This document shows positions 33,078-42,253 of a stretch of DNA of 64,000 nucleotides, piece after piece. Source of the DNA: Pseudarthrobacter sp. NIBRBAC000502772 (GTDB lineage: Bacteria > Actinomycetota > Actinomycetes > Actinomycetales > Micrococcaceae); contig NZ_CP041188.1 of assembly GCF_006517235.1 (NCBI RefSeq), positions 1,488,001 to 1,552,000 on the forward strand, given 5' to 3'. The notes under the pieces were generated by a model. It was not told the origin of the DNA and searched no databases. It saw nothing but the letters and a program-made list of their open reading frames with translations. The translations under genes and the position numbers were made by a program. The first letter of the stretch is position 1. Every line of letters starts with the position of its first letter.

Positions 33078-34208
33078 ATGATCACCTATAAGAACATTGA
33101 CGTTGTTTTTGACGACTTCCACGCGCTCCCCGGGTTCAACCTGACCATCGAGGAGGGCGAGTTTTTCACCCTGCTCGGCCCCTCGGGCTGCGGCAAGTCC
33201 ACGGCCCTGCGCACCCTGGCAGGCTTTATCGATCCCACCGCCGGCGATGTTTACGTCGACGGCGCCCGGGTCACCCACCTGCCCAGCCAGCGCCGCCAGA
33301 TCGGCATGGTCTTCCAGAACTACGCCCTTTTCCCCACCATGACGGTCCGGGAGAACATCGCCTTCGGCCTCAAGGTCTCAGGCGTGTCGAAAGCCGAGAC
33401 CACCCGCCGCGTGGACGAGATCGCCAACGCGGTGGAACTCGACAGCGTCCAGCTGGGAAAGGGCGTTACCGAACTTTCCGGCGGCCAGCAGCAGCGCGTC
33501 GCGATCGCCCGCGCCCTGGTGCTGCGCCCCAAGATCCTGCTGCTCGACGAGCCGCTCTCCAACCTCGACGCCAAGCTCCGCCACCAGTTGCGCGGCCAGC
33601 TCAAAGAACTGCAGGAGCAGTTCGGCATCACCACGGTCTACGTCACCCATGACCAGGACGAGGCGCTGACCATGAGCACCCGGATCGCGGTGATGAACAA
33701 GGGCCGGATCGAGCAGGTGGGAACCCCGCAGGAGGTCTACATGCGCTCCGCCACGGAATTCGTCTGCAACTTCATCGGCGACGTTAACCGGCTCGCCGCA
33801 GGAACGGTCGCCGCACTCTCCGCCCACCCGAGCGGCACCAGGGGGACCGCCCCGCTCAACCCTGCATCGGCGTCGTACCTCAGGGTGGAGAAGGTGGGGC
33901 TGCACGCCCCGGCAGGAAACGCGTACGACGGCGGCGCCCGGCTTACGCTGCCCGGCACCGTGCGCTCGCGCCAGTACCACGGCGTCTACAGCAGCTACCG
34001 GGTGGAGCTGGACGTGCGCGACGGGGGAGTGGCCAAGGGGATCATCCAGGAGTCCGGGCACCCCGGCTTCGCCCCCGGCGACAGGGTTGACGTCAGCATC
34101 GATCCGGCGGACGTGCTGCAATATCCGGCCGCCAACGCGCAGGAGCCGGTTCAGACGCTGCAGGAACAGACGCCGCAGGCTCCCTTACCCGCAGGGGCGT
34201 CCCGGTGA
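33078..34208 (+). CDS. ABC transporter ATP-binding protein (PotA/FbpC-like)
   Basis: 376 aa from ATG 33078 (AAGGA upstream). Walker [11 protein letters not shown]-loop [13 protein letters not shown], signature [15 protein letters not shown], Walker [13 protein letters not shown], then a C-terminal TOBE-like domain ([23 protein letters not shown]). Energises the permease encoded next, with which it overlaps by GTGA. Confidence 0.94.
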   Translation: MITYKNIDVVFDDFHALPGFNLTIEEGEFFTLLGPSGCGKSTALRTLAGFIDPTAGDVYVDGARVTHLPSQRRQIGMVFQNYALFPTMTVRENIAFGLKVSGVSKAETTRRVDEIANAVELDSVQLGKGVTELSGGQQQRVAIARALVLRPKILLLDEPLSNLDAKLRHQLRGQLKELQEQFGITTVYVTHDQDEALTMSTRIAVMNKGRIEQVGTPQEVYMRSATEFVCNFIGDVNRLAAGTVAALSAHPSGTRGTAPLNPASASYLRVEKVGLHAPAGNAYDGGARLTLPGTVRSRQYHGVYSSYRVELDVRDGGVAKGIIQESGHPGFAPGDRVDVSIDPADVLQYPAANAQEPVQTLQEQTPQAPLPAGASR

Positions 34209-36016
34209 ACACGTCCGTACGCAAGATGCTGCGCTCGCCGCTGTTCCTCGTGGTCGGTGCCGCGCTGCTGTGGTTCTCCGCGGCCTTCCTCGTCTGGCCG
34301 AACGTGCGGCTGTTCGGCGAAGTCTTTATGCCCGACGGCGAGCCGTCCTTCCGCGCCTTGGATCGGCTGGGATCCTCGCGGCGGGCCATGGACTCGCTGC
34401 GCAACAGCTTCCTGCTGGCGGTGGTGCTCTCCGTGACGGTCAACCTGGTGGGCGTCTTCATTGTGCTCGCGACCCGGTACTTCGACATCAGGGGCGCTCG
34501 CATTCTCTACCTGGGCTACGCCACGACGCTGATCTACGGCGGGATCGTCCAGGTGGCCGGCTACAAGATCATCTATGGCGAGCACGGCTTCGTGACCAAT
34601 CTGCTGGCTGGCGCGTTCCCGGACATGGACCGGGCCTGGTTCACCGGCATGGCCGCCGTCGTGTTCGTGATGACCGTTGCCGGCACCGGCAACCACCTGC
34701 TGTTTATGACCAACGCCCTGGCCCGGGTGGACTTCCAGACCGTCGAGGCGGCCAAAATGATGGGCGCCTCCACCTGGCGGGTACTGCTGACCATCGTGCT
34801 GCCCACCATCCGGCCCATGCTCTACGCCATCACCATTCTGACCTTCCTGGGCGGGCTGGGTGCGCTGGCGGCGCCGCAGGTACTCGGCGGCACCGGTTTC
34901 CAGACCATCACACCCATGATCCTGACCTTCGCCAACTCCCCGTCGTCCCGTGACCTCGCCGCCACGCTGGCCATCGTGCTCGGCGTATCCACCATGGTGC
35001 TGCTGGCCGTCCTGAACCGGATGGAGAAGGGCGGCACATACTTCGCGGTCTCCAAGGTCCCCACTGCGATGAAAAAGCAGAAGATCGGAAACCGCTGGGC
35101 CAACGCGGCCGTCCACGCCGCCGCCTACGCCCTGCTGGCCGTCTACGTGGTGCCGCCGCTGCTGATTGTGGTCTTCTCCTTCACCAGCGCCTCGTCGATC
35201 AGCTCCGGAACCCTGACGTGGGAGAGCTTTACCCTGAGGAATTACGCGCTCGTGTTCAGCGACTACAAGGCGTTCTGGCCGTTCCTGGTGTCCCTCGGCT
35301 ACGGCGCGTTCGCGTCGGTCACGGTGGTGGCGGGCATGCTGTTTGTGGCGCGCCTGCTGCAGCAGCACCGGAACAAGGTGACCGCGTGCATCGAATTCGT
35401 ACTGCACATCCCGTGGATCCTGCCTTCGACGCTGATCGCCCTGGGGCTGATCATCGCCTACGACCACGCCAGCTGGATCATGGGCAATGTCGTCCTGACA
35501 GGCACTGTGGCGCTGTTGGGCATCACGTACGTGATCCTCAAGATCCCGTTCACGCTTCGGATGCTTAAGGCGGCCTTCACTGGCGTGCCGGACCAGCTCG
35601 AAGAGGCGGCGGCGATCCTGGGAGCCGGGCCGCTGACAACCTTCCGCCTGGTGCTGCTGCCCGTGGTGTTACCCACCGCGGCAGCCATCGCGGCGCTGAA
35701 CTTCAACAGCCTGCTGGACGACTACGACACCGCCGTGTTCGTCTCGCACCCGCTCTACCAGCCGCTGGGCATCGTCATCAAGAACGCCACCGGTGAGGAC
35801 ACGCTCAATGACGGCACGGCGCTGACGTTCGTCTACACGGTTCTGCTCATGCTGATCACCGCGACCACCATGTGGCTGGTCTACGGCCGTCCGTCCGCCG
35901 GGCGCCGCCCAGCCAGCCGCCGCCCAGCCAGCCGCCGCTCCGCCAGCCGCCGGAAACGGGCGGCAGCCGAACAGCCGGCGAGCACCGCCGTCGAACCCGT
36001 CACGACACAAAACTAA
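34205..36016 (+). CDS. ABC transporter permease, two fused permease domains
   Basis: 603 aa with 12 membrane helices as two FbpB/ThiP-like halves in one chain. Each half carries an EAA loop: VEAAKMMGASTWRVLLTIVLPTIRPM (about residue 180) and EEAAAILGAGPLTTFRLVLLPVVLPT (about 470). The fused arrangement is usual for iron- and aminoethylphosphonate-type importers. The C-terminus ends in a basic tail made of PASRR-like 5-residue repeats encoded by 15-bp DNA repeats (about 35907-35955), unlikely to belong to the fold. Confidence 0.92.
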   Translation: MNTSVRKMLRSPLFLVVGAALLWFSAAFLVWPNVRLFGEVFMPDGEPSFRALDRLGSSRRAMDSLRNSFLLAVVLSVTVNLVGVFIVLATRYFDIRGARILYLGYATTLIYGGIVQVAGYKIIYGEHGFVTNLLAGAFPDMDRAWFTGMAAVVFVMTVAGTGNHLLFMTNALARVDFQTVEAAKMMGASTWRVLLTIVLPTIRPMLYAITILTFLGGLGALAAPQVLGGTGFQTITPMILTFANSPSSRDLAATLAIVLGVSTMVLLAVLNRMEKGGTYFAVSKVPTAMKKQKIGNRWANAAVHAAAYALLAVYVVPPLLIVVFSFTSASSISSGTLTWESFTLRNYALVFSDYKAFWPFLVSLGYGAFASVTVVAGMLFVARLLQQHRNKVTACIEFVLHIPWILPSTLIALGLIIAYDHASWIMGNVVLTGTVALLGITYVILKIPFTLRMLKAAFTGVPDQLEEAAAILGAGPLTTFRLVLLPVVLPTAAAIAALNFNSLLDDYDTAVFVSHPLYQPLGIVIKNATGEDTLNDGTALTFVYTVLLMLITATTMWLVYGRPSAGRRPASRRPASRRSASRRKRAAAEQPASTAVEPVTTQN

Positions 36017-36026
36017 AGGAACAACC

Positions 36027-36908
36027 ATGTTTGGACAGAGCATCTACGCCTCGATCAACGAGCCCCTCAACGCAGCATTTGCCAGGCGGCGGCCACTGAT
36101 CGCGGTGCACCGCGGCACCGGGCTGGGCACCATCGCGGAGAACACAGAGCCCGCCATCACCGCCGCGTTGGCCCAGGGCGCGGACATGGTGGAGATCGAC
36201 GTCGTCGAATCCACGGACGGTGACTTCTTCCTGTTCCACGACGGCTACGAGTCGATGCACTTCGGCATCGCCCAGAATATCGGGACGCTGTCCACGGCGC
36301 AGATCCTGGACCTGAGCTACCAGTGGTGCACCCACCAGGGCGCCCCCTATGGGGTGGCGCGGCTGGAAGACGTGCTCCGGTCGCACCCGAAGACGCTGTT
36401 CAATGTGGACCGTTCCTGGGGCTCGTGGCCGCGGCTGCTGCCGTTCCTGGACCGGAGCGCGGAGCCGGGCCGGCTGCTGTTCAAGTCGCCGGTCGATGTG
36501 GAGCTGCTGGACGTGCTCGCCGCGCATCCGGTGAAGTATCCGTTCGCGCCGATCGTCAGGTCCCACGAGGAGGTGCTGCAGGTGCTGGCCGCTGACGGAA
36601 TCAACACCGTCGGCATGGAGCTGCTGGCCCCGTCGCCGGACCACGAGTTCGCTGACGCCGGCTACCTCGACTGGCTGCACGGGCAGGGTCTCTTTGCGCT
36701 GCTGAACGCGATCAACCTCAGCAACAGGGTGCCGCTCTTCGCGGGCTGGGATGACGAGGCTTCCGTGCTGGGATCGCCCGCCGACGGCTGGGGCAAGCTG
36801 ATGACGCTGGGGGCCGGGATCATCCAGACGGACTGGCCGGGCCTGCTGGTTCCCTACCGCAACCGGCAGCAGGCGGCGCTGGCACTGGCCGGGGCGGGGA
36901 CGCAATAG
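36027..36908 (+). CDS. Glycerophosphodiester phosphodiesterase family protein
   Basis: 293 aa from ATG 36027 (AAAGGAACAACC upstream). The GDPD motif is complete: IAVHRGTGLGTIAENTEPAITAALAQGADMVEIDVVESTDGDFFLFHDG, giving the HRG, ENT, ExD and HD metal/catalytic residues. It has no signal peptide, so it should act on imported glycerophosphodiesters or similar esters in the cytoplasm, releasing an alcohol and glycerol phosphate. Fourth gene of the ABC operon. Confidence 0.9.
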   Translation: MFGQSIYASINEPLNAAFARRRPLIAVHRGTGLGTIAENTEPAITAALAQGADMVEIDVVESTDGDFFLFHDGYESMHFGIAQNIGTLSTAQILDLSYQWCTHQGAPYGVARLEDVLRSHPKTLFNVDRSWGSWPRLLPFLDRSAEPGRLLFKSPVDVELLDVLAAHPVKYPFAPIVRSHEEVLQVLAADGINTVGMELLAPSPDHEFADAGYLDWLHGQGLFALLNAINLSNRVPLFAGWDDEASVLGSPADGWGKLMTLGAGIIQTDWPGLLVPYRNRQQAALALAGAGTQ

Positions 36909-36951
36909 AGTGAGGACCGGATCGAACGAGCAAGGGTAAGGGGAGCCGAAA

Positions 36952-38022
36952 ATGCCGAGGACACGGACGACGGCGGGGGACCGGTCGCGGGAGGACGCGG
37001 AGGTACCGCGCGAGGGACTGAAGATCCGGATGGAAGACGTGGCGCGGGCCGCCAACGTGTCCCGGGCAACAGTCTCCCGTGTTCTGGTGGGCAACCCGCC
37101 GGTCTCCGCCGCGACTCGGGAGAGAGTTTTCAGGGCCGTGCGCGAACTCGGCTATGTTCCCAATGCCATGGCGCAGGGGCTCTCCAAGCGAAGCTCCGAC
37201 CTGGTGGGCCTGCTCCTGCGCGACCCCCGCAATCCGGCGTACGGCCGGCTGCACTCCCTGGTGCAGGAAGCGGTGAGCGGCCACGGGCTGGAGCTCATCA
37301 CGGCCGTGCCGCACTGGAAAGAGGGGGCCGAGGACGAACTCGCCGCCCTGCGCCGCATGCTCGGACTGCGCGTGGGCGGACTGCTGGTCTCCACCGGTGT
37401 CATCAAGGCCGCGGACCTGGAACCGTTCCTGGACAGCGTGCCGGTGGTTTCGGTGGGCAGGGTGGAGGACCATCCCCGGATCCACGGGGTGTCTTACAAC
37501 GAGGACGTCCACGGGGCCATGCTCGCAGACAAGGTGGCCTCGGCCGGGCACAGGTCCGTGGCCGTGCTGATTCCGACAGCGTCGGTCTCCACCGCCGAGA
37601 ACCGCCGAGGCCGGTCCATGGCGGTCCACCTGGAAGGCCGCGGGCTGACGGTCCACCGAATCGAGACCGACGCCTTCGGCCAGCCGGAGGCAGGCATCGC
37701 CCGGATCCTGGACCTTGTCCGCGACGGTGGGGTCACAGCCGCCATGTTCCCCAACGACATCAGGGCCATGATCTTCCTCCGGGCCGCCCGCGCCGCCGGC
37801 CTGGATGTCCCCGGCGACGTATCTGTAACGGGCTGCGACGGCATCATCCCGGGCCTGGACCTCATTGGACTGGCGACGCTGCGCATCCCGGTGGAACAAG
37901 TCGCGGCGCGCGGGGTCGACGTCCTGGAGAGCCTCATGAGCAACCGCGGCGGGACCCAGGTCCGGCACGAAAAGTTCACCGGTGAATTCGTACCCGGGGC
38001 AACGCTGGGCCCGGCCGCGTAA
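36952..38022 (+). CDS. LacI family transcriptional regulator
   Basis: 356 aa from ATG 36952 (GGGGAGCC upstream). After a ~25-residue charged extension comes the HTH IRMEDVARAANVSRATVSRVLVGNPPVSAATRERVFRAVRELGYVPNAMAQGLSKRSS, then the periplasmic-binding-like effector domain (VGLLLRDPRNPAYGRLHSLVQEAV, VSVTGCDGIIPGLDLIGLATLRIPVEQVAARGVDVLESLM). It follows the GDPD gene by 43 bases. It should bind the two ATGAnCGCGCG-type operators before the binding-protein gene and sense the imported ligand or its product. Confidence 0.92.
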   Translation: MPRTRTTAGDRSREDAEVPREGLKIRMEDVARAANVSRATVSRVLVGNPPVSAATRERVFRAVRELGYVPNAMAQGLSKRSSDLVGLLLRDPRNPAYGRLHSLVQEAVSGHGLELITAVPHWKEGAEDELAALRRMLGLRVGGLLVSTGVIKAADLEPFLDSVPVVSVGRVEDHPRIHGVSYNEDVHGAMLADKVASAGHRSVAVLIPTASVSTAENRRGRSMAVHLEGRGLTVHRIETDAFGQPEAGIARILDLVRDGGVTAAMFPNDIRAMIFLRAARAAGLDVPGDVSVTGCDGIIPGLDLIGLATLRIPVEQVAARGVDVLESLMSNRGGTQVRHEKFTGEFVPGATLGPAA

Positions 38023-38064
38023 ACGAAAGCCTCGCCGGGGTTTGTCGTCTCAGTTGCAGTCGCG

Positions 38065-38334
38065 TCAGTTGCTGGGGCGTGCCCTTCGGCGCAATGCGTC
38101 GATGGTGGTCTCCGGCGAGGTGTTGAAGCAGAACACGATGCCGGGGACGAGCTCGCTAAGCAGGTTGACGACGCGCTCGAACAGCAGGGTGTGCTCCTCG
38201 GCCATCCGCACACCCGCGCCGATCATGGCCACCTGGACGGGTCGGACGGCGAGGCATTCGCGGACCATCTTTTCGGACTCGTCAGGGTCGGCTGAAACCT
38301 GGCACGGCACGATGTCGAACCCGGCCTCGCGCAT
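38065..38334 (-). CDS. Conserved hypothetical protein, probably missing its N-terminus
   Basis: 89 aa from ATG 38334. MREAGFDIVPCQVSADPDESEKMVRECLAVRPVQVAMIGAGVRMAEEHTLLFERVVNLLSELVPGIVFCFNTSPETTIDALRRR looks like a folded Rossmann-like small protein. The frame stays protein-like upstream of the ATG (TATRIAAGEAA) up to about 38362, where the GNAT remnant begins, so the natural N-terminus was probably cut by that junction. I do not know its function. Confidence 0.55.
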   Translation of the reverse strand: MREAGFDIVPCQVSADPDESEKMVRECLAVRPVQVAMIGAGVRMAEEHTLLFERVVNLLSELVPGIVFCFNTSPETTIDALRRRARPSN

Positions 38335-38364
38335 TGCCGCCTCGCCCGCCGCGATCCGGGTCGC

Positions 38365-38530
38365 AGTGGGCCACGCACCTCTACGGGTTGTACGTCGTGG
38401 CGGCTGAGCGCGGAACCGGCATCGTGGCCGCCCTCCTCGGGCGCAGGCGTTCTATCGCAAGCACGGGTTCGTGGGGGACGGGACCATGAATGTGGAGGAC
38501 GGCGTCGCGAGATCCGCATTGTGCGGATTA
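38365..38530 (+). pseudogene. Decayed 3' half of a GNAT acetyltransferase gene
   Basis: Closely matches the 3' half of the gene at 31206-31724, beginning at CACGCACCTCTACG (31488 there). Compared with it, about 57 bases are deleted between CCGCCCTCCTC and GGGCGCAGGCGTTCTA, and one base is lost in GGCGTCGCGAGATCC. The start and first half are absent. Confidence 0.85.
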
Positions 38531-38594
38531 TTCTCTGGGAGTGGCTCGCGTTCTCCCTCGTAATTGCGCAGGTGTCCAGGCTGCGTTCAACCGG

Positions 38595-39113
38595 TCAGAC
38601 GGTATTGATCCAGTAGCGTCGTTTGCCGTTGCGCGTATCCTCCCAGACGCCGCCGTTCTTTTCGATGGTCGCCCGGGAGCCGGCGTTGTCCTCATCGCAG
38701 GTGAGAAGCGCCCGGCGGATTCCCAGGTCCCGGGCCATCGGCAGGGCGTGGGCCAAAGCGGCCGCGGCGTGGCCGCGGCGCCTGGCAGAGGGCCGCACGC
38801 TGTAGCCGATGTGCCCGCCCTCGTTGAGGAGGTGATCGTTCAGCTCGTGCCTGATGGCCAGCGAGCCAAGGAACGTGTGACCCTCCACAATCCACAAGTA
38901 CGTGCAGGGCACGTGCTCCGGCTTGCGCGGGGTCTCCGGCAGGGCATCTTTGATGCGGGCATCGACAAAGCGCCGGAACGTCGGGGCATCGTTGAGTTCT
39001 TCCAGGGACCAGTCCACGGGGCCCGCGCCGCCCCGGTTGGCGCCGTCAAATTCCGCGGATCCTTCCAGCCAGGAGGCATGATAGGCGACGTCCGGAGCGA
39101 TAAGAACAGGCAT
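38595..39113 (-). CDS. GNAT family N-acetyltransferase
   Basis: 172 aa from ATG 39113; upstream in-frame sequence is antisense to a low-complexity lipoprotein gene and was excluded. TYLWIVEGHTFLGSLAIRHELNDHLLNEGGHIGYSVRPSARRRGHAAAALAHALPMARDLGIRRALLTCDEDNAGSRATIEKNGGVWED is a typical GNAT with the RRRGHAxAAL acetyl-CoA loop (Gln-Gly replaced by Arg-Gly-His). Related to predicted acetyltransferases of the COG3981 type. Confidence 0.88.
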   Translation of the reverse strand: MPVLIAPDVAYHASWLEGSAEFDGANRGGAGPVDWSLEELNDAPTFRRFVDARIKDALPETPRKPEHVPCTYLWIVEGHTFLGSLAIRHELNDHLLNEGGHIGYSVRPSARRRGHAAAALAHALPMARDLGIRRALLTCDEDNAGSRATIEKNGGVWEDTRNGKRRYWINTV

Positions 39114-39186
39114 CTCACGAGCGTAGTCCGGCTCGTCGTCCTGGAAAAATCGGCATGGCGCTGGCCAGGGCGGTGCCGTATCCTCG

Positions 39187-39702
39187 TCAGCCGTTCTTGT
39201 TCTTGCCTTTCCCCTGTTCCGGTGCGGGGGCTGGCACCGGAACTGCGGCCGGTGCCGGTGCCGGTGCGGGCGTACTGTTTTCCTGGGCGGCCTGCGTGGC
39301 CTGCGCGGCGGCTTCCGCGGCGGCCTTGGTCTTCTCCGCTGCTGCTTCTTCAGCTGCTTTCGCTGCCACGGCGGCTTCTGCGGCAGCATTGAGGTCGGAC
39401 CTGACGGCGGTGATGCCGGCCATGATGCGCCGGCGCCGTTCCTCGGAAACCTGGCCGCTACCGGCCGCAGATGCCACGTCCGCCTCCAGGCTCTCCAGTG
39501 CCGTGAGCGCGGCGGAGTGATCGTTGGCGGCCGCAGCCTGGCTCACGCCGAGCACGACTTCCTGGAGATGGGAGGCCGTGTCGCGCTGCAGGCCGGTAGC
39601 GGCCGGGCCGCAGCCGGCGAGTGATGCCGACAGCATCAAGGCGGCGGCAAGGCCGGCTCCCCACGATCGGGCGCTTTGGTTCTTGGACCGAAGCGGGGTC
39701 AT
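39187..39702 (-). CDS. Lipoprotein with helical and Ala/Pro-rich tail, kinase partner
   Basis: 171 aa, ATG 39702. Lipobox LAGC near residue 31. Residues ~45-105 are helical (LQEVVLGVSQAAAANDHSAALTALESLEADVASAAG), then an Ala/Glu/Lys coiled segment and a Pro/Ala tail ending GKGKNKNG. The middle part resembles the mucin-like or anti-sigma partner lipoproteins found beside PknB-like kinases. Its start overlaps the kinase stop by ATGA, so the two are translationally coupled. Confidence 0.7.
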   Translation of the reverse strand: MTPLRSKNQSARSWGAGLAAALMLSASLAGCGPAATGLQRDTASHLQEVVLGVSQAAAANDHSAALTALESLEADVASAAGSGQVSEERRRRIMAGITAVRSDLNAAAEAAVAAKAAEEAAAEKTKAAAEAAAQATQAAQENSTPAPAPAPAAVPVPAPAPEQGKGKNKNG

Positions 39703-40904
39703 GGTTCCACACTCTTCTGAAGTTCCTGAAGGTGGTCACCCAGGGTGCCGCTCACCGCAGGGTAAGGCACGACGCCGGGTGGGGACTCTGGCGCCTGGCC
39801 CGCTGTCAGGGCCGCGGCCCCGCCTGCCAGCGCAACAAGGATAAGGATGGCCAGCACCGGGAGTCGCATCTTCTGTCCCGCACGAGCCGGCCTTCGCCGG
39901 CGCGTTCCCCGGGGTCTGCTGGGCTGATCGGAACCAGGCACCGGCCTTGCCCGCAGATCAGGGGAGGGTGATTCTGCGGTGACGGACGGCGTCCTGAACG
40001 GCATGGCCGGCAGCACACGTGTGGTTTCCGGGGCAAGTCCGCCGGGAGTGGATGTCGGCGAGACCAGGGCCTGCCGCAGCGCCGTCTCGATGTCCGCAGC
40101 TGTCGGTCGTTCCAGCGGCTCGATTGCCGTCATCGAACGGATGAGGTCGGCCCACTCCGCTGGGAGATCCGCGGGAATTCTGGGCGCGCGGTGCAGCCTG
40201 GCCACGGCGGATTCCACAGCGCTGCCGGGGTATTCCATCGACTGCTTGATGCATTCGAGCAGGACCAGCCCCAGCGAATAGATGTCTGTGGCAGGGGTGA
40301 GCGGGGAGCCCATGGCCTGCTCTGGGCTGAGGTACGCCGCGGTGCCCACCATTGCTCCGGTTGCGGTCAGGCGGGTTGCGTCAGCGATTCGTGCGATGCC
40401 GAAGTCGGCCACCTTGGCCCGCAACGGCTCACCGGGCCGGGTCTGTACCAAGAGGATGTTGCCCGGCTTGATATCGCGGTGGAGGATGCCAAGGCCGTGG
40501 ACATAGGCCAGTGCGTCAGCGATGCCGGCTCCTATGACGGCGAGTTCGTCCAAGGGGACTTGGCTGTGTCTGATCCGGCTGCGCAGATCCTGGCCCTCCA
40601 CCAGTTCCATCGTCAGGAACGGCCGGGGCTCCTCCGGGACGCGTTCGTCGACGCCGACATCGAACAGGGTCACGAGGCTGGGGTGGTTCAGCGTCGCCAG
40701 CAGCGTAATTTCAGCTTCCTGTCGTTTCAACGCGTCTGCGTCGGGAGTCTGGGGTGCGAAGAGCTTCAACGCCACGTCCCGGCCCAGGTTTTCGTCCCGA
40801 GCGCAGTACACGGACGACATGCCGCCGCGACCGATCACTTCGCCCAGCCGGTAACGTCCGCCGAGCACTTCAGTCCTGATGGAGCTGGGCGATTCCGCCA
40901 CCAT
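39699..40904 (-). CDS. Membrane serine/threonine protein kinase (PknB-like)
   Basis: 401 aa from ATG 40904 (GGGAGGAACGG upstream). Kinase domain residues ~15-270: glycine loop IGRGGMSSVY, catalytic Lys in VALKLF, HRDIKPGNILL, DFGIARI and SPEQAMG, all Hanks-type residues present. A Pro/Ser juxtamembrane linker leads to RTRRRRPARAGQKMRLPVLAILILVALAGGAAAL, one membrane helix, and a short (~30 aa) external tail without PASTA domains. Substrate unknown; the coupled lipoprotein may be its external sensor (inference). Confidence 0.93.
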   Translation of the reverse strand: MVAESPSSIRTEVLGGRYRLGEVIGRGGMSSVYCARDENLGRDVALKLFAPQTPDADALKRQEAEITLLATLNHPSLVTLFDVGVDERVPEEPRPFLTMELVEGQDLRSRIRHSQVPLDELAVIGAGIADALAYVHGLGILHRDIKPGNILLVQTRPGEPLRAKVADFGIARIADATRLTATGAMVGTAAYLSPEQAMGSPLTPATDIYSLGLVLLECIKQSMEYPGSAVESAVARLHRAPRIPADLPAEWADLIRSMTAIEPLERPTAADIETALRQALVSPTSTPGGLAPETTRVLPAMPFRTPSVTAESPSPDLRARPVPGSDQPSRPRGTRRRRPARAGQKMRLPVLAILILVALAGGAAALTAGQAPESPPGVVPYPAVSGTLGDHLQELQKSVEP

Positions 40905-41111
40905 ATCCGTTCCTCCCGGTGCGCTGCGGCACTGTCACCTAAAATCATAAGGCAACTTACTATGTTCCGCCTGCCTATGTGTGATGTACTCGAAGTACAC
41001 GCGCTTCCTTGCCGAATGCATCACTGTCGAGCCAGCCGAGCCTGGCCTGAGGCCTAACGCCAGTCAGTGTTCGCAGCGCACGGTACATCCGGTGGCGGTA
41101 CTGTGAGGCGC

Positions 41112-41516
41112 ATGGAGATGCGCCTTGAAGTTGTGCAAGTACCTGTGGCCGATGTCGACCGGTCGAAGTCGTTCTATACCGAGAAGCTGGGCTTTGTCCT
41201 TGACCACGACGTGGAGCACATCCCGGGAATGCGGGTCGTGCAGCTGACGCCGCCGGGTTCGGCTGCCTCGATAGTCATTGGTACAGGAATGACGAGCATG
41301 AAGCCGGGCAGCCTCGAGGGCCTGCAGCTTGTGGTGCCCGACATTGGCGCGGTCCGAGCCGAGCTCGTCCGCCGGGGCGCCGATGTCAGCGAAATACAGG
41401 ACATGGGTGGAGTGCAGTTTGCGTACTTTGCTGACCCGGATGGCAACCGCTGGGTCATTCAGGGCGCAACACCATCTGACGTCCGGGATGCACACCTGAA
41501 CGAGCCCGCATCCTAG
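41112..41516 (+). CDS. VOC (glyoxalase-like) family protein
   Basis: 134 aa from ATG 41112 (GTG 41103 is possible). LEVVQVPVADVDRSKSFYTEKLGFVLDHDVEHIPGMRVVQLTPPGSAASIVIG and GVQFAYFADPDGNRWVIQG are the two VOC halves with the C-terminal metal-ligand strand. Substrate unknown. Divergent from the kinase across ~200 bases. Confidence 0.88.
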   Translation: MEMRLEVVQVPVADVDRSKSFYTEKLGFVLDHDVEHIPGMRVVQLTPPGSAASIVIGTGMTSMKPGSLEGLQLVVPDIGAVRAELVRRGADVSEIQDMGGVQFAYFADPDGNRWVIQGATPSDVRDAHLNEPAS

Positions 41517-41545
41517 CCGGCCGGATCCGCCGGGAGCGTAGGATA

Positions 41546-42115
41546 ATGACGCGCATTCGGTTCTGGCAATGCATAGTTCCATCCCTACTTTTCACCATGC
41601 TGCTGACGTCATGCGGCGACAAGCTGACGGGCGGACCGGGAACTGCGGAACCCACGGCGAACTCCACCAGCTCCGCTGCCCCCAACAACTCCCCAACGCC
41701 CACCGGTTCAAGCCTTGGTTCAACGAGCAGTCTCGTTCCAAGCGCCGGCCCCTTCGCATGCGTTGACTGGGTCCGGTTCGAGACCCCTCAAGGCCAATAC
41801 GACAATGCTGGCGTGGTGCTCATCGGAAAGCCTGTAAGCCGGGCCGGTGAGACCAGGATTTACGGTCACAAGGCCACGACCCACCTTGTGGAAGTCGAGC
41901 AGGTACTCAAAGGTGATCCCGGAGATGGGAACCTGCGCATCTCCTCCATGCCCCCGACATGCACTGGAGGAGAGTCCTACCCGGACGGCGATCCGCTCGA
42001 TCCCAATCAGAGAGTCATCATTTTTGCCACCATGCAGGGCGGCGACTGGTTCACCATGACCCCCGCACAAGGAGTGTTGCCTTTCCAACAGGGCACAGAG
42101 CTTCCCTTTCACTAA
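41546..42115 (+). CDS. Lipoprotein of unknown function
   Basis: 189 aa from ATG 41546. Lipobox LTSC at about residue 23, then a Ser/Thr/Pro-rich linker and a C-terminal domain with a Cys pair (PFACVDWVRFETPQGQYDNAGVVLIGKPVSR and SSMPPTCTGGES). The domain (VEVEQVLKGDPGDGNLRIS) resembles short beta-barrel surface proteins. No family assigned. Confidence 0.7.
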   Translation: MTRIRFWQCIVPSLLFTMLLTSCGDKLTGGPGTAEPTANSTSSAAPNNSPTPTGSSLGSTSSLVPSAGPFACVDWVRFETPQGQYDNAGVVLIGKPVSRAGETRIYGHKATTHLVEVEQVLKGDPGDGNLRISSMPPTCTGGESYPDGDPLDPNQRVIIFATMQGGDWFTMTPAQGVLPFQQGTELPFH

Positions 42116-42253
42116 TGTGAGTCCAGCCGATCAGGCCCTCAGTTGCGGTCAGCCCGCGTCCTGGCCGATATAGGCTGGACGGGACGCCGGCCCGCCCGGG
42201 CTAGCCTGCCGCCTTCCCAGGCGGCCAGGAACGGACGGAAGGGTATCAGCGCC

